Of a DNA stretch of 64,000 bases, positions 50,208 through 60,704 are shown piece by piece. The stretch is taken from assembly GCF_003963535.1 (NCBI RefSeq), contig NZ_CP034539.1, positions 5,146,001-5,210,000 on the forward strand. Reading direction: 5' to 3'. Every line of letters begins with the position of its first letter. Position 1 is the first letter of the stretch. The notes below the pieces were generated by a model. It was not told where the DNA came from. It made no database searches and was given only the letters and a program-made list of their open reading frames with translations. This DNA comes from Streptomyces cyaneochromogenes (lineage in GTDB: Bacteria > Actinomycetota > Actinomycetes > Streptomycetales > Streptomycetaceae). A program made the translations under genes and the position numbers.

Positions 50208-50747
50208 ATGTCGATACGACACGGGCTGCTGGCGCTCCTGGAACCCGGCGCCCGCTACGGCTCGCGGCTGCGCACCGAATTCCAGGCGCGTACGGGCGGA
50301 ACCTGGCCGCTGGACATCGGCCAGGTCTATACGACCCTCGGCCGGCTGGAGCGGGACGGCCTGGTCGCCCAGGACGGCGTGGACGAGGCGGGGCGGGTGC
50401 TGTACGCGCTGACGGAGGCGGGCCGCGCCGAACTGCGGGCCTGGTTCATCCGACCAGTGGAGCGGGCCAGCCCGCCCCGCGACGAGCTGGCGATCAAGCT
50501 GGTGATGGCGGTCGGGGCGGCCGGCGTCGACGTACGCGAAGTCGTGGGGGCCCAGCGCAGACATGTGGCCGAGGCCCTGCACGGCTATGTACGGCAGCGG
50601 GCCGAGGCGCTGGCGCGGGCGCACGAGCACCCCGACGAGATGGCCCGGCTGCTGGTCCTGGAGCAGCTCGTCTTCCACACCGAGGCCGAGAGCCGCTGGC
50701 TCGACATCTGCGAGACACGTCTCCTGCGGCTCACCCAGGCCCCCTAG
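50208..50747 (+). CDS. PadR family transcriptional regulator
   Basis: A 179-residue regulator. The winged helix reads SIRHGLLALLEPGARYGSRL, WPLDIGQVYTTLGRLERDGLV and VLYALTEAGRAEL, typical of PadR. The C-terminal helical part (HVAEALHGYVRQRAEALAR) belongs to the subfamily with a long dimerisation helix, as in LmrR/VirR-type proteins. The ATG at 50208 gives the family start. Possible target: the DrrAB-like exporter 3.4 kb upstream, or its own gene. Confidence 0.92.
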   Translation: MSIRHGLLALLEPGARYGSRLRTEFQARTGGTWPLDIGQVYTTLGRLERDGLVAQDGVDEAGRVLYALTEAGRAELRAWFIRPVERASPPRDELAIKLVMAVGAAGVDVREVVGAQRRHVAEALHGYVRQRAEALARAHEHPDEMARLLVLEQLVFHTEAESRWLDICETRLLRLTQAP

Positions 50748-51009
50748 GCCGCTAGGCCCCTGGGCCGCCTATACCCCCAGGCCTCTTGGCTTGCTATGCA
50801 CCAGGCCTCCCAGGCACCTCAGGCCCTTCAGGCCAGGCAGACCCCGGCCCAGGCCAGTACCCCCGACCCAGCAGACCCCAGACCTGGCAGACCCAAGACC
50901 AACAGCCCGAAAGCCCCCGCAGCCGCAAGGAGTGACGAAAAGTCCCGCAACGTAAACGGTGGATCTCTCCCCAGCGGGGGCACCACGATGATGAGCTGTA
51001 CGGGTGCGA

Positions 51010-51015
51010 GAGAAT
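51010..51015 (+). promoter_or_regulatory. -10 element, leaderless bpa gene
   Basis: GAGAAT ends 6 nt before the ATG at 51022. Confidence 0.4.
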
Positions 51016-51021
51016 GGCGGC

Positions 51022-51564
51022 ATGGAGATGCCGAGGAACGAAAGGCCGTCCGAGAGCCCCCAGATCCTGGTCGTGGGCCAGGACGGGATGGCGCTCACCG
51101 GCGGCAACGGAGACGAGGACTCCCGCGAGATCCCGGTGACGGAGCAGGTCGAGCAGCCGGCGAAGGTCATGCGCATCGGCAGCATGATCAAGCAGCTGCT
51201 CGAAGAGGTGCGCGTTGCTCCGCTGGACGAGGCGAGCCGGGTCCGGCTGAAGGAGATCCACGCCAGTTCGGTGAAGGAACTGGAGGACGGCCTGGCCCCG
51301 GAGCTGGTCGAGGAGCTGGAGCGGCTCTCTCTGCCGTTCACGGACGAGGCGACCCCGAGCGACGCGGAACTGCGCATCGCGCAGGCCCAGTTGGTCGGCT
51401 GGCTGGAGGGCCTCTTCCACGGCATCCAGACCACGCTCTTCGCCCAGCAGATGGCGGCCCGCGCCCAGTTGGAACAGATGCGTCGCGCTCTCCCGCCGGG
51501 CGTCGGCGGCCACGAGGACGGCGAACAGCGCCCGGGCGGCCGATCGGGCGGGCCGTACCTGTAA
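51022..51564 (+). CDS. bpa: bacterial proteasome activator Bpa
   Basis: A 180-residue protein that forms a dodecameric ring opening the 20S proteasome gate independently of ATP (Bpa/PafE). Family blocks are VMRIGSMIKQLLEEVR, KELEDGLAPELVEELERL and QLVGWLEGLFHGIQTTLFAQQMAAR, the helical bundle of the ring. The C-terminus ends GGPYL, matching the HbYX-like GQYL type tail that docks into the proteasome alpha pockets. I prefer ATG 51022 with a -10 element 6 nt upstream; GTG 51004 and ATG 51028 are alternatives. The proteasome genes are not in the window. Confidence 0.93.
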   Translation: MEMPRNERPSESPQILVVGQDGMALTGGNGDEDSREIPVTEQVEQPAKVMRIGSMIKQLLEEVRVAPLDEASRVRLKEIHASSVKELEDGLAPELVEELERLSLPFTDEATPSDAELRIAQAQLVGWLEGLFHGIQTTLFAQQMAARAQLEQMRRALPPGVGGHEDGEQRPGGRSGGPYL

Positions 51565-51585
51565 CAACCACCCCCCAGACAGGAG

Positions 51586-51617
51586 AAGGGCCCGGCAGCC
51601 GATGCTGCCGGGCCCTT
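51586..51617 (+). terminator. terminator after bpa
   Basis: A 14-bp perfect stem (51586-51599 with 51604-51617) with loop CGAT and a short TTT tail. It may also end the convergent kinase transcript. Confidence 0.88.
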
Positions 51618-51662
51618 TCACTCACGACGCCGGCTCACGACGTCACCGTCACCTCACGGACG

Positions 51663-53411
51663 TCATGACCTCCGCGGATACCCCGTCGAGACCTCGATCG
51701 TGAACACCGGCGGGTTGTCCGGGTCGAACTCCTTGTAGGACTTGGGCGTCTGCGCCATGACGGTGTTGTGGCCGAACAGGTTCTCGTTCACGTCGACCGT
51801 CTTGTAGTCCCAACCCGCGGCGTCGAGGCACTTCTTGACCGACGGCCAGGACTTGAACAGGAAGCTCGGCGCCCGCACGTTGCCACTGCTGTCGTACGTC
51901 TTCAGCGGGTCGGTGCACGCGGTCGTCTCGACCGTGTTCGTGGCGTCGCCTTCCCGGTAGTCCGACAGCGATCCCGCCGTGCTCGACCCCGAGGCGGTCG
52001 CGGTCGGGGTGCTGTAGGTGTAGTCGCTCGTCGGCAGGCTGTACGGATCGTCGTCGTCCGAACCGCCGTCGTTCAGCGTCGTCGCCAGGATCAGACTGAC
52101 CACTGCCACGACGGACACGACGATCGACACGATGATCGTCGACCGGTTGTTCCGGCCACCGCCCGGAGCGGGCCGCTGCTGGGGCGAGATGTTGTACGGC
52201 GGCGGAATCGGGGCGCCAGGGGGCGGGACCGGTCCGCCGGGCGGCGGGGTCGACAGGCCCGGCTGCGGGGAGTACGCCGCCGGCGGGGGCGTCCGGGGCC
52301 CGGGCTGCTGCGGATAGCCGTACGACGGAGAAGGCATCGACGGCGGCGGGGTGCTGTACGGGTTCGGCGCCGGGGTCTGCTGGTACGGCGTCTGGACGGG
52401 GCCGCCCGGCGGGGGTGTTTGGACGGGGCCACCCGGCGGCGGTGTCTGGACGACCGGCGGGAACACCGCGGCGCCCACGCCCTGACCGCTCTGCGTCTGC
52501 GCTCCCGGCACGATGCTCGGCGGGGTGGCCTGGACGGACGCGGCCACGCGCAGGCTCTCCTCGCGCATGGACTCGGCACTCGGGAAGCGTTCGTTCGGGT
52601 TCTTCTTCAGCGCGCGGGCGACCAGCGCGTCCACGGCCGGCGGCAGGGCGCGGTTGATCGAGGACGGAGCCACCGGCTCCTCCTGCACATGCGCGTACGC
52701 GATCGCCAGCGGCGAGTCCGCGTCGAACGGCAGCCGCCCGGTGACCAGTTGGAACAGCATGATGCCGACCGAGTACAGGTCGGAGCGGGCGTCCACGGCC
52801 CGGCCCAGCGCCTGCTCCGGCGAGAGGTACTGCGGGGTGCCGACCACCATGCCGGTCTGTGTCATCGACGTCACACCGGACTGCATGGCGCGCGCGATGC
52901 CGAAGTCCATCACCTTGACGACGCCGCGCTTGTTCACCATCACGTTGCCCGGCTTGATGTCCCGGTGGACCAGCCCCATCTCGTGGCTGATCTCCAGCGC
53001 CGCGAGCACATCCGCGATGATCTTCAGCGCCTTGTCGGCGGGCACCGCGCCGAACTGCCGTATGTCCTCGTCGAACACCGAGCTGAGCGGCCGGCCCTCG
53101 ATGTACTCCATGACGATGTACGGCGTCGTCATGCCGTCGACGGTGTCCTCGCCGGTGTCGAAGACCGAGACGATGTTGGTGTGCGTGAGCTTCGCCACTG
53201 CCTGGGCCTCGCGGCGGAAGCGCTCGCGGAACGCCTGCTCGCGGCCGAGCTCGGTGTGCAGCGTCTTGACCGCCACCTGCCGGTCGAGCACGGTGTCGTA
53301 CGCGAGGTGCACGGAGGCCATGCCGCCCTGGCCGAGCAGGTCGCGCAGTTGATAGCGGCCGCCGGCCAGCGCCCGCCCCGCGTACTCGCCCTGTGCGCCG
53401 TCCTGGCTCAT
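51663..53411 (-). CDS. Hanks-type Ser/Thr protein kinase with extracytoplasmic domain
   Basis: A 582-residue membrane kinase. The kinase domain (about residues 18-285) has VAVK, HRDIKPGNV, DFG and TSMTQTGMVVGTPQYLSPEQ. A long Pro/Gly/Gln/Tyr-rich cytoplasmic linker (about 300-430) contains tandem VQTPPPGGP units. A helix (about 440-460) crosses the membrane. The outer part has two cysteines (TTACTDP and VKKCLDAAG) and a PASTA-like end: DAAGWDYKTVDVNENLF, then PPVFTIEVSTG. It is divergent from another kinase gene; from memory this adjacent pair is conserved in streptomycetes. Confidence 0.95.
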   Translation of the reverse strand: MSQDGAQGEYAGRALAGGRYQLRDLLGQGGMASVHLAYDTVLDRQVAVKTLHTELGREQAFRERFRREAQAVAKLTHTNIVSVFDTGEDTVDGMTTPYIVMEYIEGRPLSSVFDEDIRQFGAVPADKALKIIADVLAALEISHEMGLVHRDIKPGNVMVNKRGVVKVMDFGIARAMQSGVTSMTQTGMVVGTPQYLSPEQALGRAVDARSDLYSVGIMLFQLVTGRLPFDADSPLAIAYAHVQEEPVAPSSINRALPPAVDALVARALKKNPNERFPSAESMREESLRVAASVQATPPSIVPGAQTQSGQGVGAAVFPPVVQTPPPGGPVQTPPPGGPVQTPYQQTPAPNPYSTPPPSMPSPSYGYPQQPGPRTPPPAAYSPQPGLSTPPPGGPVPPPGAPIPPPYNISPQQRPAPGGGRNNRSTIIVSIVVSVVAVVSLILATTLNDGGSDDDDPYSLPTSDYTYSTPTATASGSSTAGSLSDYREGDATNTVETTACTDPLKTYDSSGNVRAPSFLFKSWPSVKKCLDAAGWDYKTVDVNENLFGHNTVMAQTPKSYKEFDPDNPPVFTIEVSTGYPRRS

Positions 53412-53763
53412 GTTCTGCTTCCCCCGTAGCCTCTTGGGCGCCTGCGATTGGCGTGGATCGGGTGATCCGAGTGATCCAATGTGCTATTCCCGGCCAAGTC
53501 TGCCCCAAGGCACTGACAGGTCAAGCGAGGTGCCCGTTCCGTGACCGTACGCGAAAGAAGAGCCGCGCAAGCGTTACAGGGGCAGTACGGCCGGTACACA
53601 GAATTTGCACGAGGAGGCGGGGTGCCGGTTTGATGGCCGGTCCGTCTCCTTCCGGTTTGGGGCGACCGTCTCGGACCGACGGCTTGCGCGGAGGCTGTAG
53701 CGTGGCCGACGGAGACCGTAACAACACCGCGCGCACCGCGGGCAGAAACGACGGCGAGGACTG
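53412..53763. other. divergent promoter region between kinase genes
   Basis: A 352-nt gap between two kinase genes on opposite strands. It must contain both promoters. TAGCGT at 53699-53704 is a candidate -10 for the plus-strand gene, with about 60 nt of leader. Nothing else was resolved. Confidence 0.4.
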
Positions 53764-55329
<1,566 letters not shown>

Positions 55330-55874
55330 CCGGCCCCTGGGCACGGTTCGACGAGAGACACATCCCACGCGCGCGTGCGGCCCGGAATCGGGCTCCACGC
55401 GCGCGTGCCGTTTGGGCGTGCCGTTCGGCGTGTCGTTTCGCGTGTCGTTTTCGCGTGTCGTTTTTCGGGCCGCACGCGCGCGTGGCCGGATCGTTCTGTG
55501 GGCATACCCTGACTTATCCGCCTCTGCGTATGAGATCAGCGTCACACGACTTCAGTGACCTCGCCCTCGACGACTCTTCCCGTGACCTGGGTCACCGATA
55601 TAACGTGCCGTTGTTCCGGCCCCCTGCAAGGCTGTGACCAGGACTTGTTCCCGACTTTCGCGATTTACTTGGAAATCCAAGCAAAATCGCAGGTCAGGAG
55701 GGGTTTCACAGAAATGTGGAGCACTGGGTAACGTGCCTGTTGCAGGGCGCTCGCCGGGGCACCTGTCACGCCTGTCCCCACCGAGCCGCACCCCACCCCG
55801 TGCGTCCGAGGGCCGCAGGTGAGCCGCACTGGCACCCGGCGAACCCGGGTAGCCGGACCGACGGAGGAGCACAC
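55330..55874. other. repeat-rich intergenic region before second bkd operon
   Basis: This 545-nt gap holds three copies of CACGCGCGCGTG (55366, 55396, 55473), five tandem GCGTG(C/T)CG units (55403-55460) and presumably the promoter of the bkd operon in its second half. No gene is evident. Confidence 0.5.
55366..55484. repeat. CACGCGCGCGTG palindromes with interior tandem repeat
   Basis: The 12-bp palindrome occurs at 55366-55377, 55396-55407 and 55473-55484. The last two are arms of a 14-bp stem (CCACGCGCGCGTGC with GCACGCGCGCGTGG). Between them five units of GCGTG(C/T)CG plus T-rich spacers repeat at about 12.5 bp, starting at 55403, 55416, 55428, 55440 and 55453. Confidence 0.75.
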
Positions 55875-57053
55875 GTGACCGTGGAGAGCACTGCCGCGCG
55901 GAAACCGCGACGCAGCGCCGGTACCAAGAGCACGGCCGGCAAGAGCACGACCGCAAGGAAACCGGCGAGCAAGGACCCCGAGCTCGTCCAGCTGCTGACG
56001 CCCGAGGGCAAGCGCGTCAAGAACGCCGAGTACGACAAGTACGTCGCCGGCATCACCCCCGAAGAGCTCCGCGGTCTCTACCGCGACATGGTGCTCACCC
56101 GCCGCTTCGACGCCGAGGCCACCTCCCTGCAGCGCCAGGGCGAGCTGGGCCTGTGGGCGTCGCTGCTCGGCCAGGAGGCCGCCCAGATCGGCTCCGGCCG
56201 GGCCACCCGCGAGGACGACTACGTCTTCCCGACCTACCGCGAGCACGGCGTGGCCTGGTGCCGCGGGGTCGACCCGACCAACCTGCTGGGCATGTTCCGC
56301 GGCGTGAACAACGGCGGCTGGGACCCGAACAGCAACAACTTCCAGCTCTACACGATCGTCATCGGCTCCCAGACGCTGCACGCCACCGGCTACGCGATGG
56401 GCATCGCCAAGGACGGCGCCGACAGCGCGGTGATCGCGTACTTCGGTGACGGCGCCTCCAGCCAGGGCGACGTCGCGGAATCGTTCACCTTCTCCGCGGT
56501 CTACAACGCCCCCGTGGTGTTCTTCTGCCAGAACAACCAGTGGGCGATCTCCGAGCCGACCGAGAAGCAGACCCGCGTGCCGCTCTACCAGCGCGCACAG
56601 GGCTTCGGCTTCCCCGGCGTCCGCGTGGACGGCAACGACGTCCTGGCCTGCCTGGCCGTGACGAAGTGGGCGCTGGAGCGCGCCCGTGCCGGTGAGGGAC
56701 CGACGCTGGTCGAGGCGTACACGTACCGCATGGGCGCCCACACCACCTCCGACGACCCCACCCGCTACCGGGGTGACGAGGAGCGCCTGGCCTGGGAGGC
56801 GAAGGACCCGATCCTGCGCCTTCGCCGCTACCTCGAGGCTTCAAACCACGCGGACGAGGGATTCTTCGCGGAACTGGAGACCGAGAGCGAGGCGTTGGGC
56901 AAACGAGTGCGCGAGGCGGTCCGTGCCATGCCGGACCCGGACCACTTCGCCATCTTCGAGAACGCGTACGCGGACGGGCATGCGCTCGTCGACGAGGAGC
57001 GCGCCCAGTTCGCCGCCTACCAGGCGTCGTTCGCGGACGTAGAGGGGGCCTGA
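55875..57053 (+). CDS. bkdA: branched-chain 2-oxoacid dehydrogenase E1 alpha (second set)
   Basis: A 392-residue paralogue of the gene at 37775. After a Lys/Ala-rich N-terminus of about 40 residues the TPP-binding domain shows YFGDGASSQGDVAESFTFSAVY and QNNQWAISEPTEKQT. The phosphorylation-loop region YRMGAHTTSDDPTRYRG is near residue 290. The GTG at 55875 is chosen because GGAGGAG precedes it by 5 nt; the frame is open farther upstream but without a better site. It begins the operon bkdABC, 1 nt before bkdB. Confidence 0.94.
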   Translation: MTVESTAARKPRRSAGTKSTAGKSTTARKPASKDPELVQLLTPEGKRVKNAEYDKYVAGITPEELRGLYRDMVLTRRFDAEATSLQRQGELGLWASLLGQEAAQIGSGRATREDDYVFPTYREHGVAWCRGVDPTNLLGMFRGVNNGGWDPNSNNFQLYTIVIGSQTLHATGYAMGIAKDGADSAVIAYFGDGASSQGDVAESFTFSAVYNAPVVFFCQNNQWAISEPTEKQTRVPLYQRAQGFGFPGVRVDGNDVLACLAVTKWALERARAGEGPTLVEAYTYRMGAHTTSDDPTRYRGDEERLAWEAKDPILRLRRYLEASNHADEGFFAELETESEALGKRVREAVRAMPDPDHFAIFENAYADGHALVDEERAQFAAYQASFADVEGA

Positions 57054-57054
57054 C

Positions 57055-58044
57055 ATGGCAGCGGAGACAATCAAGAACGTGGCTTTGGCCAAGGCGATCA
57101 ACGAGTCGCTGCGGCGCGCCCTGGACTCCGACCCCAAGGTCCTCATCATGGGCGAGGACGTCGGCAAGCTCGGCGGCGTCTTCCGTGTGACGGACGGACT
57201 GCAGAAGGACTTCGGCGAGAGCCGGGTCATCGACACCCCGCTGGCCGAGTCGGGCATCGTGGGCACGGCGATCGGCCTCGCCCTGCGCGGCTACCGCCCG
57301 GTGGTGGAGATCCAGTTCGACGGCTTCGTCTTCCCGGCGTACGACCAGATCGTCACGCAGCTCGCGAAGATGCACGCGCGCTCGCTGGGCAAGGTCAAGC
57401 TGCCGGTCGTCGTCCGGATCCCCTACGGCGGCGGCATCGGCGCGGTCGAGCACCACTCCGAGTCGCCGGAGGCGCTCTTCGCGCACGTGGCGGGCCTGAA
57501 GATCGTGTCGCCGTCCAACGCGTCGGACGCCTACTGGATGATGCAGCAGGCCATCCAGAGCGACGACCCGGTGATCTTCTTCGAGCCCAAGCGCCGCTAC
57601 TGGGACAAGGGCGAGGTCAACACCGAGGCGATCCCCGGCCCGCTGCACAAGGCGAAGGTCGTCCGTGAGGGCACGGACCTCACCCTGGCCGCGTACGGCC
57701 CGATGGTGAAGCTCTGCCAGGAGGTCGCCGCCGCGGCCGCCGAGGAGGGCAGGAACCTGGAGGTCCTGGACCTGCGCTCGGTGTCCCCGCTGGACTTCGA
57801 CTCGATCCAGGCGTCGGTGGAGAAGACCCGCCGCCTGGTGGTGGTCCACGAGGCCCCGGTGTTCTTCGGCTCGGGCGCGGAGATCGCCGCCCGGATCACG
57901 GAGCGCTGCTTCTACCACCTGGAGGCCCCGGTGCTGCGGGTGGGCGGATACCACGCCCCGTATCCGCCGGCCCGCCTGGAGGAGGAGTACCTGCCGGGCC
58001 TGGACCGGGTGCTCGACGCCGTCGACCGTGCCCTGGCGTACTGA
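57055..58044 (+). CDS. bkdB: branched-chain 2-oxoacid dehydrogenase E1 beta (second set)
   Basis: A 329-residue subunit similar throughout to the product at 38908. Blocks VLIMGEDVGKLGGVFRVT, PLAESGIVGTAIGLALRGYRP and RIPYGGGIGAVEHHSESPEAL are intact. It begins 1 nt after the E1 alpha stop and is followed 10 nt later by E2, so the three are one operon. Confidence 0.95.
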   Translation: MAAETIKNVALAKAINESLRRALDSDPKVLIMGEDVGKLGGVFRVTDGLQKDFGESRVIDTPLAESGIVGTAIGLALRGYRPVVEIQFDGFVFPAYDQIVTQLAKMHARSLGKVKLPVVVRIPYGGGIGAVEHHSESPEALFAHVAGLKIVSPSNASDAYWMMQQAIQSDDPVIFFEPKRRYWDKGEVNTEAIPGPLHKAKVVREGTDLTLAAYGPMVKLCQEVAAAAAEEGRNLEVLDLRSVSPLDFDSIQASVEKTRRLVVVHEAPVFFGSGAEIAARITERCFYHLEAPVLRVGGYHAPYPPARLEEEYLPGLDRVLDAVDRALAY

Positions 58045-58054
58045 GGAGAGGGTC

Positions 58055-59488
58055 GTGACGACGATGACTGAAGCGACCGTGCGTGAGTTCAAGATGCCCG
58101 ACGTGGGCGAGGGACTCACCGAGGCCGAGATCCTCAAGTGGTACGTCCAGCCCGGTGACACGGTCACCGACGGCCAGGTGGTGTGCGAGGTCGAGACGGC
58201 CAAGGCGGCCGTGGAACTGCCCATCCCGTACGACGGGGTGGTCCGCGAGCTGCACTTCCCCGAGGGCACGACGGTGGACGTCGGTACGGCGATCATCGCG
58301 GTGGATCTCGGAGGCGGGACTGCGGCTGCCGCTCCGGCGCCGGCCGCGGAGCCGCAGGCCGCGACGGAAGCCGCGACGGAGGCCGTGAAGGAGGAGCCCA
58401 AGGCGGCCGGCTCGGGCCGCCAGCCGGTGCTGGTCGGCTACGGCGTGGCCGCGTCCTCGACGAAGCGCCGCCCGCGCAAGGGGGCCGAGGTCCCGCACCA
58501 GGAGCCCGTGGCGGCGGCGCAGGCACTGCAGTCCGAGCTGAACGGGCATGGTTCCGCCCCGGCGGCGCAGTCGGCCCGCCCGCTGGCGAAGCCGCCGGTG
58601 CGCAAGCTGGCCAAGGACCTGGGCGTCGACCTGGCCACGGTGACGCCCACCGGCCCCGACGGCATCATCACGCGCGAGGACGTGCACGCGGCGGTGGCCC
58701 CGCCGGCCCCGGCCGCCGAGCCGGTGCCGCAGGCAGCCCCGGTCGCCGCTCCCGCCGCCCCGGCGCCGCTGGTCACCTTCGACACGGCGCGCGAGACCCG
58801 TATCCCGGTCAAGGGCGTCCGCAAGGCGACCGCCGCGGCGATGGTCGGCTCGGCGTTCACGGCCCCGCATGTCACGGAGTTCGTGACGGTGGACGTGACG
58901 CGCACGATGAAGCTGGTCGAGGAGCTCAAGGAGGACAAGGAGTTCGCGGGCCTGCGCGTGAACCCCCTGTTGCTGATCTCCAAGGCCCTGCTGGTCGCGA
59001 TCAAGCGCAACCCGGAGGTCAACGCGTCCTGGGACGAGGCGGCCCAGGAGATCGTGCAGAAGCACTACGTCAACCTGGGCATCGCCGCGGCGACCCCGCG
59101 CGGCCTGATCGTCCCGAACATCAAGGACGCCCAGGCCAAGACGCTCCCGCAACTGGCCGAGGCGCTCGGTGAGTTGGTGTCGACGGCACGGGAGGGCAAG
59201 ACCACCCCGGCCGCTATGCAGGGCGGCACGGTCACCATCACCAATGTCGGCGTCTTCGGCGTCGACACCGGGACCCCGATCCTCAACCCCGGCGAGTCCG
59301 CGATCCTCGCGGTCGGCGCGATCAAGCTCCAGCCGTGGGTCCACAAGGGCAAGGTGAAGCCGCGCCAGGTCACGACGCTGGCGCTCAGCTTCGACCACCG
59401 CCTGGTGGACGGCGAGCTGGGCTCCAAGGTGCTGGCCGACGTGGCGGCGATCCTGGAGCAGCCGAAGCGGCTGATCACCTGGGCGTGA
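58055..59488 (+). CDS. bkdC: branched-chain 2-oxoacid dehydrogenase E2 (second set)
   Basis: A 477-residue acyltransferase with one lipoyl domain (FKMPDVGEGLTEAEI, lipoyl Lys in VETAKAAVELP), an Ala/Pro-rich linker, an E3-binding region (PVRKLAKDLGVDL) and the catalytic domain ending LSFDHRLVDGELGSK. The GTG at 58055 follows GAGGAGAGG by 3-6 nt; ATG 58064 is possible. The stop sits in an 18-bp tandem duplication and is followed by a strong hairpin. The linker is shorter than in the other copy. Confidence 0.94.
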   Translation: MTTMTEATVREFKMPDVGEGLTEAEILKWYVQPGDTVTDGQVVCEVETAKAAVELPIPYDGVVRELHFPEGTTVDVGTAIIAVDLGGGTAAAAPAPAAEPQAATEAATEAVKEEPKAAGSGRQPVLVGYGVAASSTKRRPRKGAEVPHQEPVAAAQALQSELNGHGSAPAAQSARPLAKPPVRKLAKDLGVDLATVTPTGPDGIITREDVHAAVAPPAPAAEPVPQAAPVAAPAAPAPLVTFDTARETRIPVKGVRKATAAAMVGSAFTAPHVTEFVTVDVTRTMKLVEELKEDKEFAGLRVNPLLLISKALLVAIKRNPEVNASWDEAAQEIVQKHYVNLGIAAATPRGLIVPNIKDAQAKTLPQLAEALGELVSTAREGKTTPAAMQGGTVTITNVGVFGVDTGTPILNPGESAILAVGAIKLQPWVHKGKVKPRQVTTLALSFDHRLVDGELGSKVLADVAAILEQPKRLITWA

Positions 59489-59517
59489 GGCACCGGTAAG
59501 GCGTGAGGCACCGGTAA
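59483..59517. repeat. 17-bp direct repeat at end of E2 gene
   Basis: GCGTGAGGCACCGGTAA at 59483-59499 recurs exactly at 59501-59517. The first copy contains the TGA stop. This looks like a recent tandem duplication. Confidence 0.85.
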
Positions 59518-59522
59518 ACGAA

Positions 59523-59554
59523 GGGGGGCGGCCACTGGCGAGTGGCCGCCCCCC
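59523..59554 (+). terminator. terminator after second bkd operon
   Basis: GGGGGGCGGCCACT pairs perfectly with AGTGGCCGCCCCCC around loop GGCG. It can also serve the convergent carboxypeptidase gene. Confidence 0.88.
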
Positions 59555-59573
59555 TGTTCGCTGCTCGTGGACG

Positions 59574-60473
59574 CTAGCTGATCCGGGCGTAGCCGTAGTT
59601 GATCAGCTTCTTCACGTCCGCCGTGCGGTTGTCCGCGGAGGACGACGTGAGGACGGTGCCCATCACCGACTCGCCGTTGAGCGTGGCGGCGAAGATGAGG
59701 CAGTACTTGGCCTCGGTGCCGGAGCCGGTCTTGATGCCGAGCGTGCCGTTCCAGCCGAGCAGGGTGTTGGTGTTGTTCCACGTCGCCATGGTGCGGATGG
59801 CGCCGGTCTTCGTGATCGTCTTGGCGGTGTACGCCTTGGTCTTCACGACGGTCTTGAAGGTGGTGCTCTTCATCGCGCTGCGGGCGAGCTTCGTCAGGTC
59901 GCGCGGCGTCGAGTAGTTGGAGCCGTTGCTTATGCCGTCGAACGAATCGAAGTGCGTGTTCGTCATGCCAAGGTTCTTGGCCGTCGTGTTCATCTTGCCG
60001 ATGAACGACTTCACGCGCGCGCTCACGCTCGTGCCGGTGCCGAACTTGTCGGCGAGGGCCATCGCGGCGTCACAGCCGGACGGCAGCATCATCCCGTACA
60101 GCAGCTGACGGACGGTGACCTTGTCGCCGACGATCAGCCGGGCGGACGAAGCGCCCTTGGAGACGATGTAGTCGCTGACTTCCTTGCGGATGGTGACCTT
60201 CGTGTCGAGGTTCAGGTTCGACTGCGAGAGCACGACCTTCGCGGTCATGACCTTGGTGGTGGAGGCGGTGAGCCTCTTCGTGTCGGCGGCCTTGGTGAAC
60301 AGGGTCGTGCCGGTGGCGCTGTTCATCAGGAACCCGCCCTTGGCGGTGATGGTGGGCGCCGTCACTGCCTGCGCGGGTGCCGCGGTGAGGGCTCCGGTGG
60401 CGAGCATCGCGCCGGTCGTCACGGCGACGGCTGCGGCTCTGCGGACACGGAAGCCCTTGGTGGCGGTTATCAA
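59574..60473 (-). CDS. serine-type D-alanyl-D-alanine carboxypeptidase (S11/PBP5-like)
   Basis: A secreted or membrane-released carboxypeptidase of about 299 residues that trims the terminal D-Ala from peptidoglycan stem peptides. A signal peptide (VRRAAAVAVTTGAMLATGAL, cleavage near AQA-V) precedes the catalytic domain. The active site reads STTK (nucleophile Ser), SGC for the second motif, and KTGSG. The start is uncertain: TTG 60473 has GGGG about 9 nt upstream and the downstream GTG is an alternative. No C-terminal amphipathic membrane anchor is evident. Divergent from a GntR gene. Confidence 0.88.
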   Translation of the reverse strand: MITATKGFRVRRAAAVAVTTGAMLATGALTAAPAQAVTAPTITAKGGFLMNSATGTTLFTKAADTKRLTASTTKVMTAKVVLSQSNLNLDTKVTIRKEVSDYIVSKGASSARLIVGDKVTVRQLLYGMMLPSGCDAAMALADKFGTGTSVSARVKSFIGKMNTTAKNLGMTNTHFDSFDGISNGSNYSTPRDLTKLARSAMKSTTFKTVVKTKAYTAKTITKTGAIRTMATWNNTNTLLGWNGTLGIKTGSGTEAKYCLIFAATLNGESVMGTVLTSSSADNRTADVKKLINYGYARIS

Positions 60474-60704
60474 CTGAAATACCCCGATTACGTCGAATGC
60501 CCCTGAGTGCGGCCAAGTTGGAGGGGAAGACAGGCGGGCCGCACATGTGTGACACGTAAGTAGCACAGATGGTTGTGCGTCCGGTGAGGCGGGTTGTCCT
60601 CAGGGGGCATTTGACAGCCGATTGGCAGGTGGGGCGGGCGGGGGCGCGCGTCCGCATGATGGACCGGAACCCCGATGCGTACGTGTTGTATCTATGCTGT
60701 GTGC
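60474..60704. other. divergent promoter region, carboxypeptidase and GntR genes
   Basis: This 231-nt region holds both promoters. The GntR side has TATGCT near its start codon. Confidence 0.4.
60693..60698 (+). promoter_or_regulatory. -10 element, leaderless gntR-type gene
   Basis: TATGCT ends 6 nt before the ATG at 60705. Confidence 0.5.
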
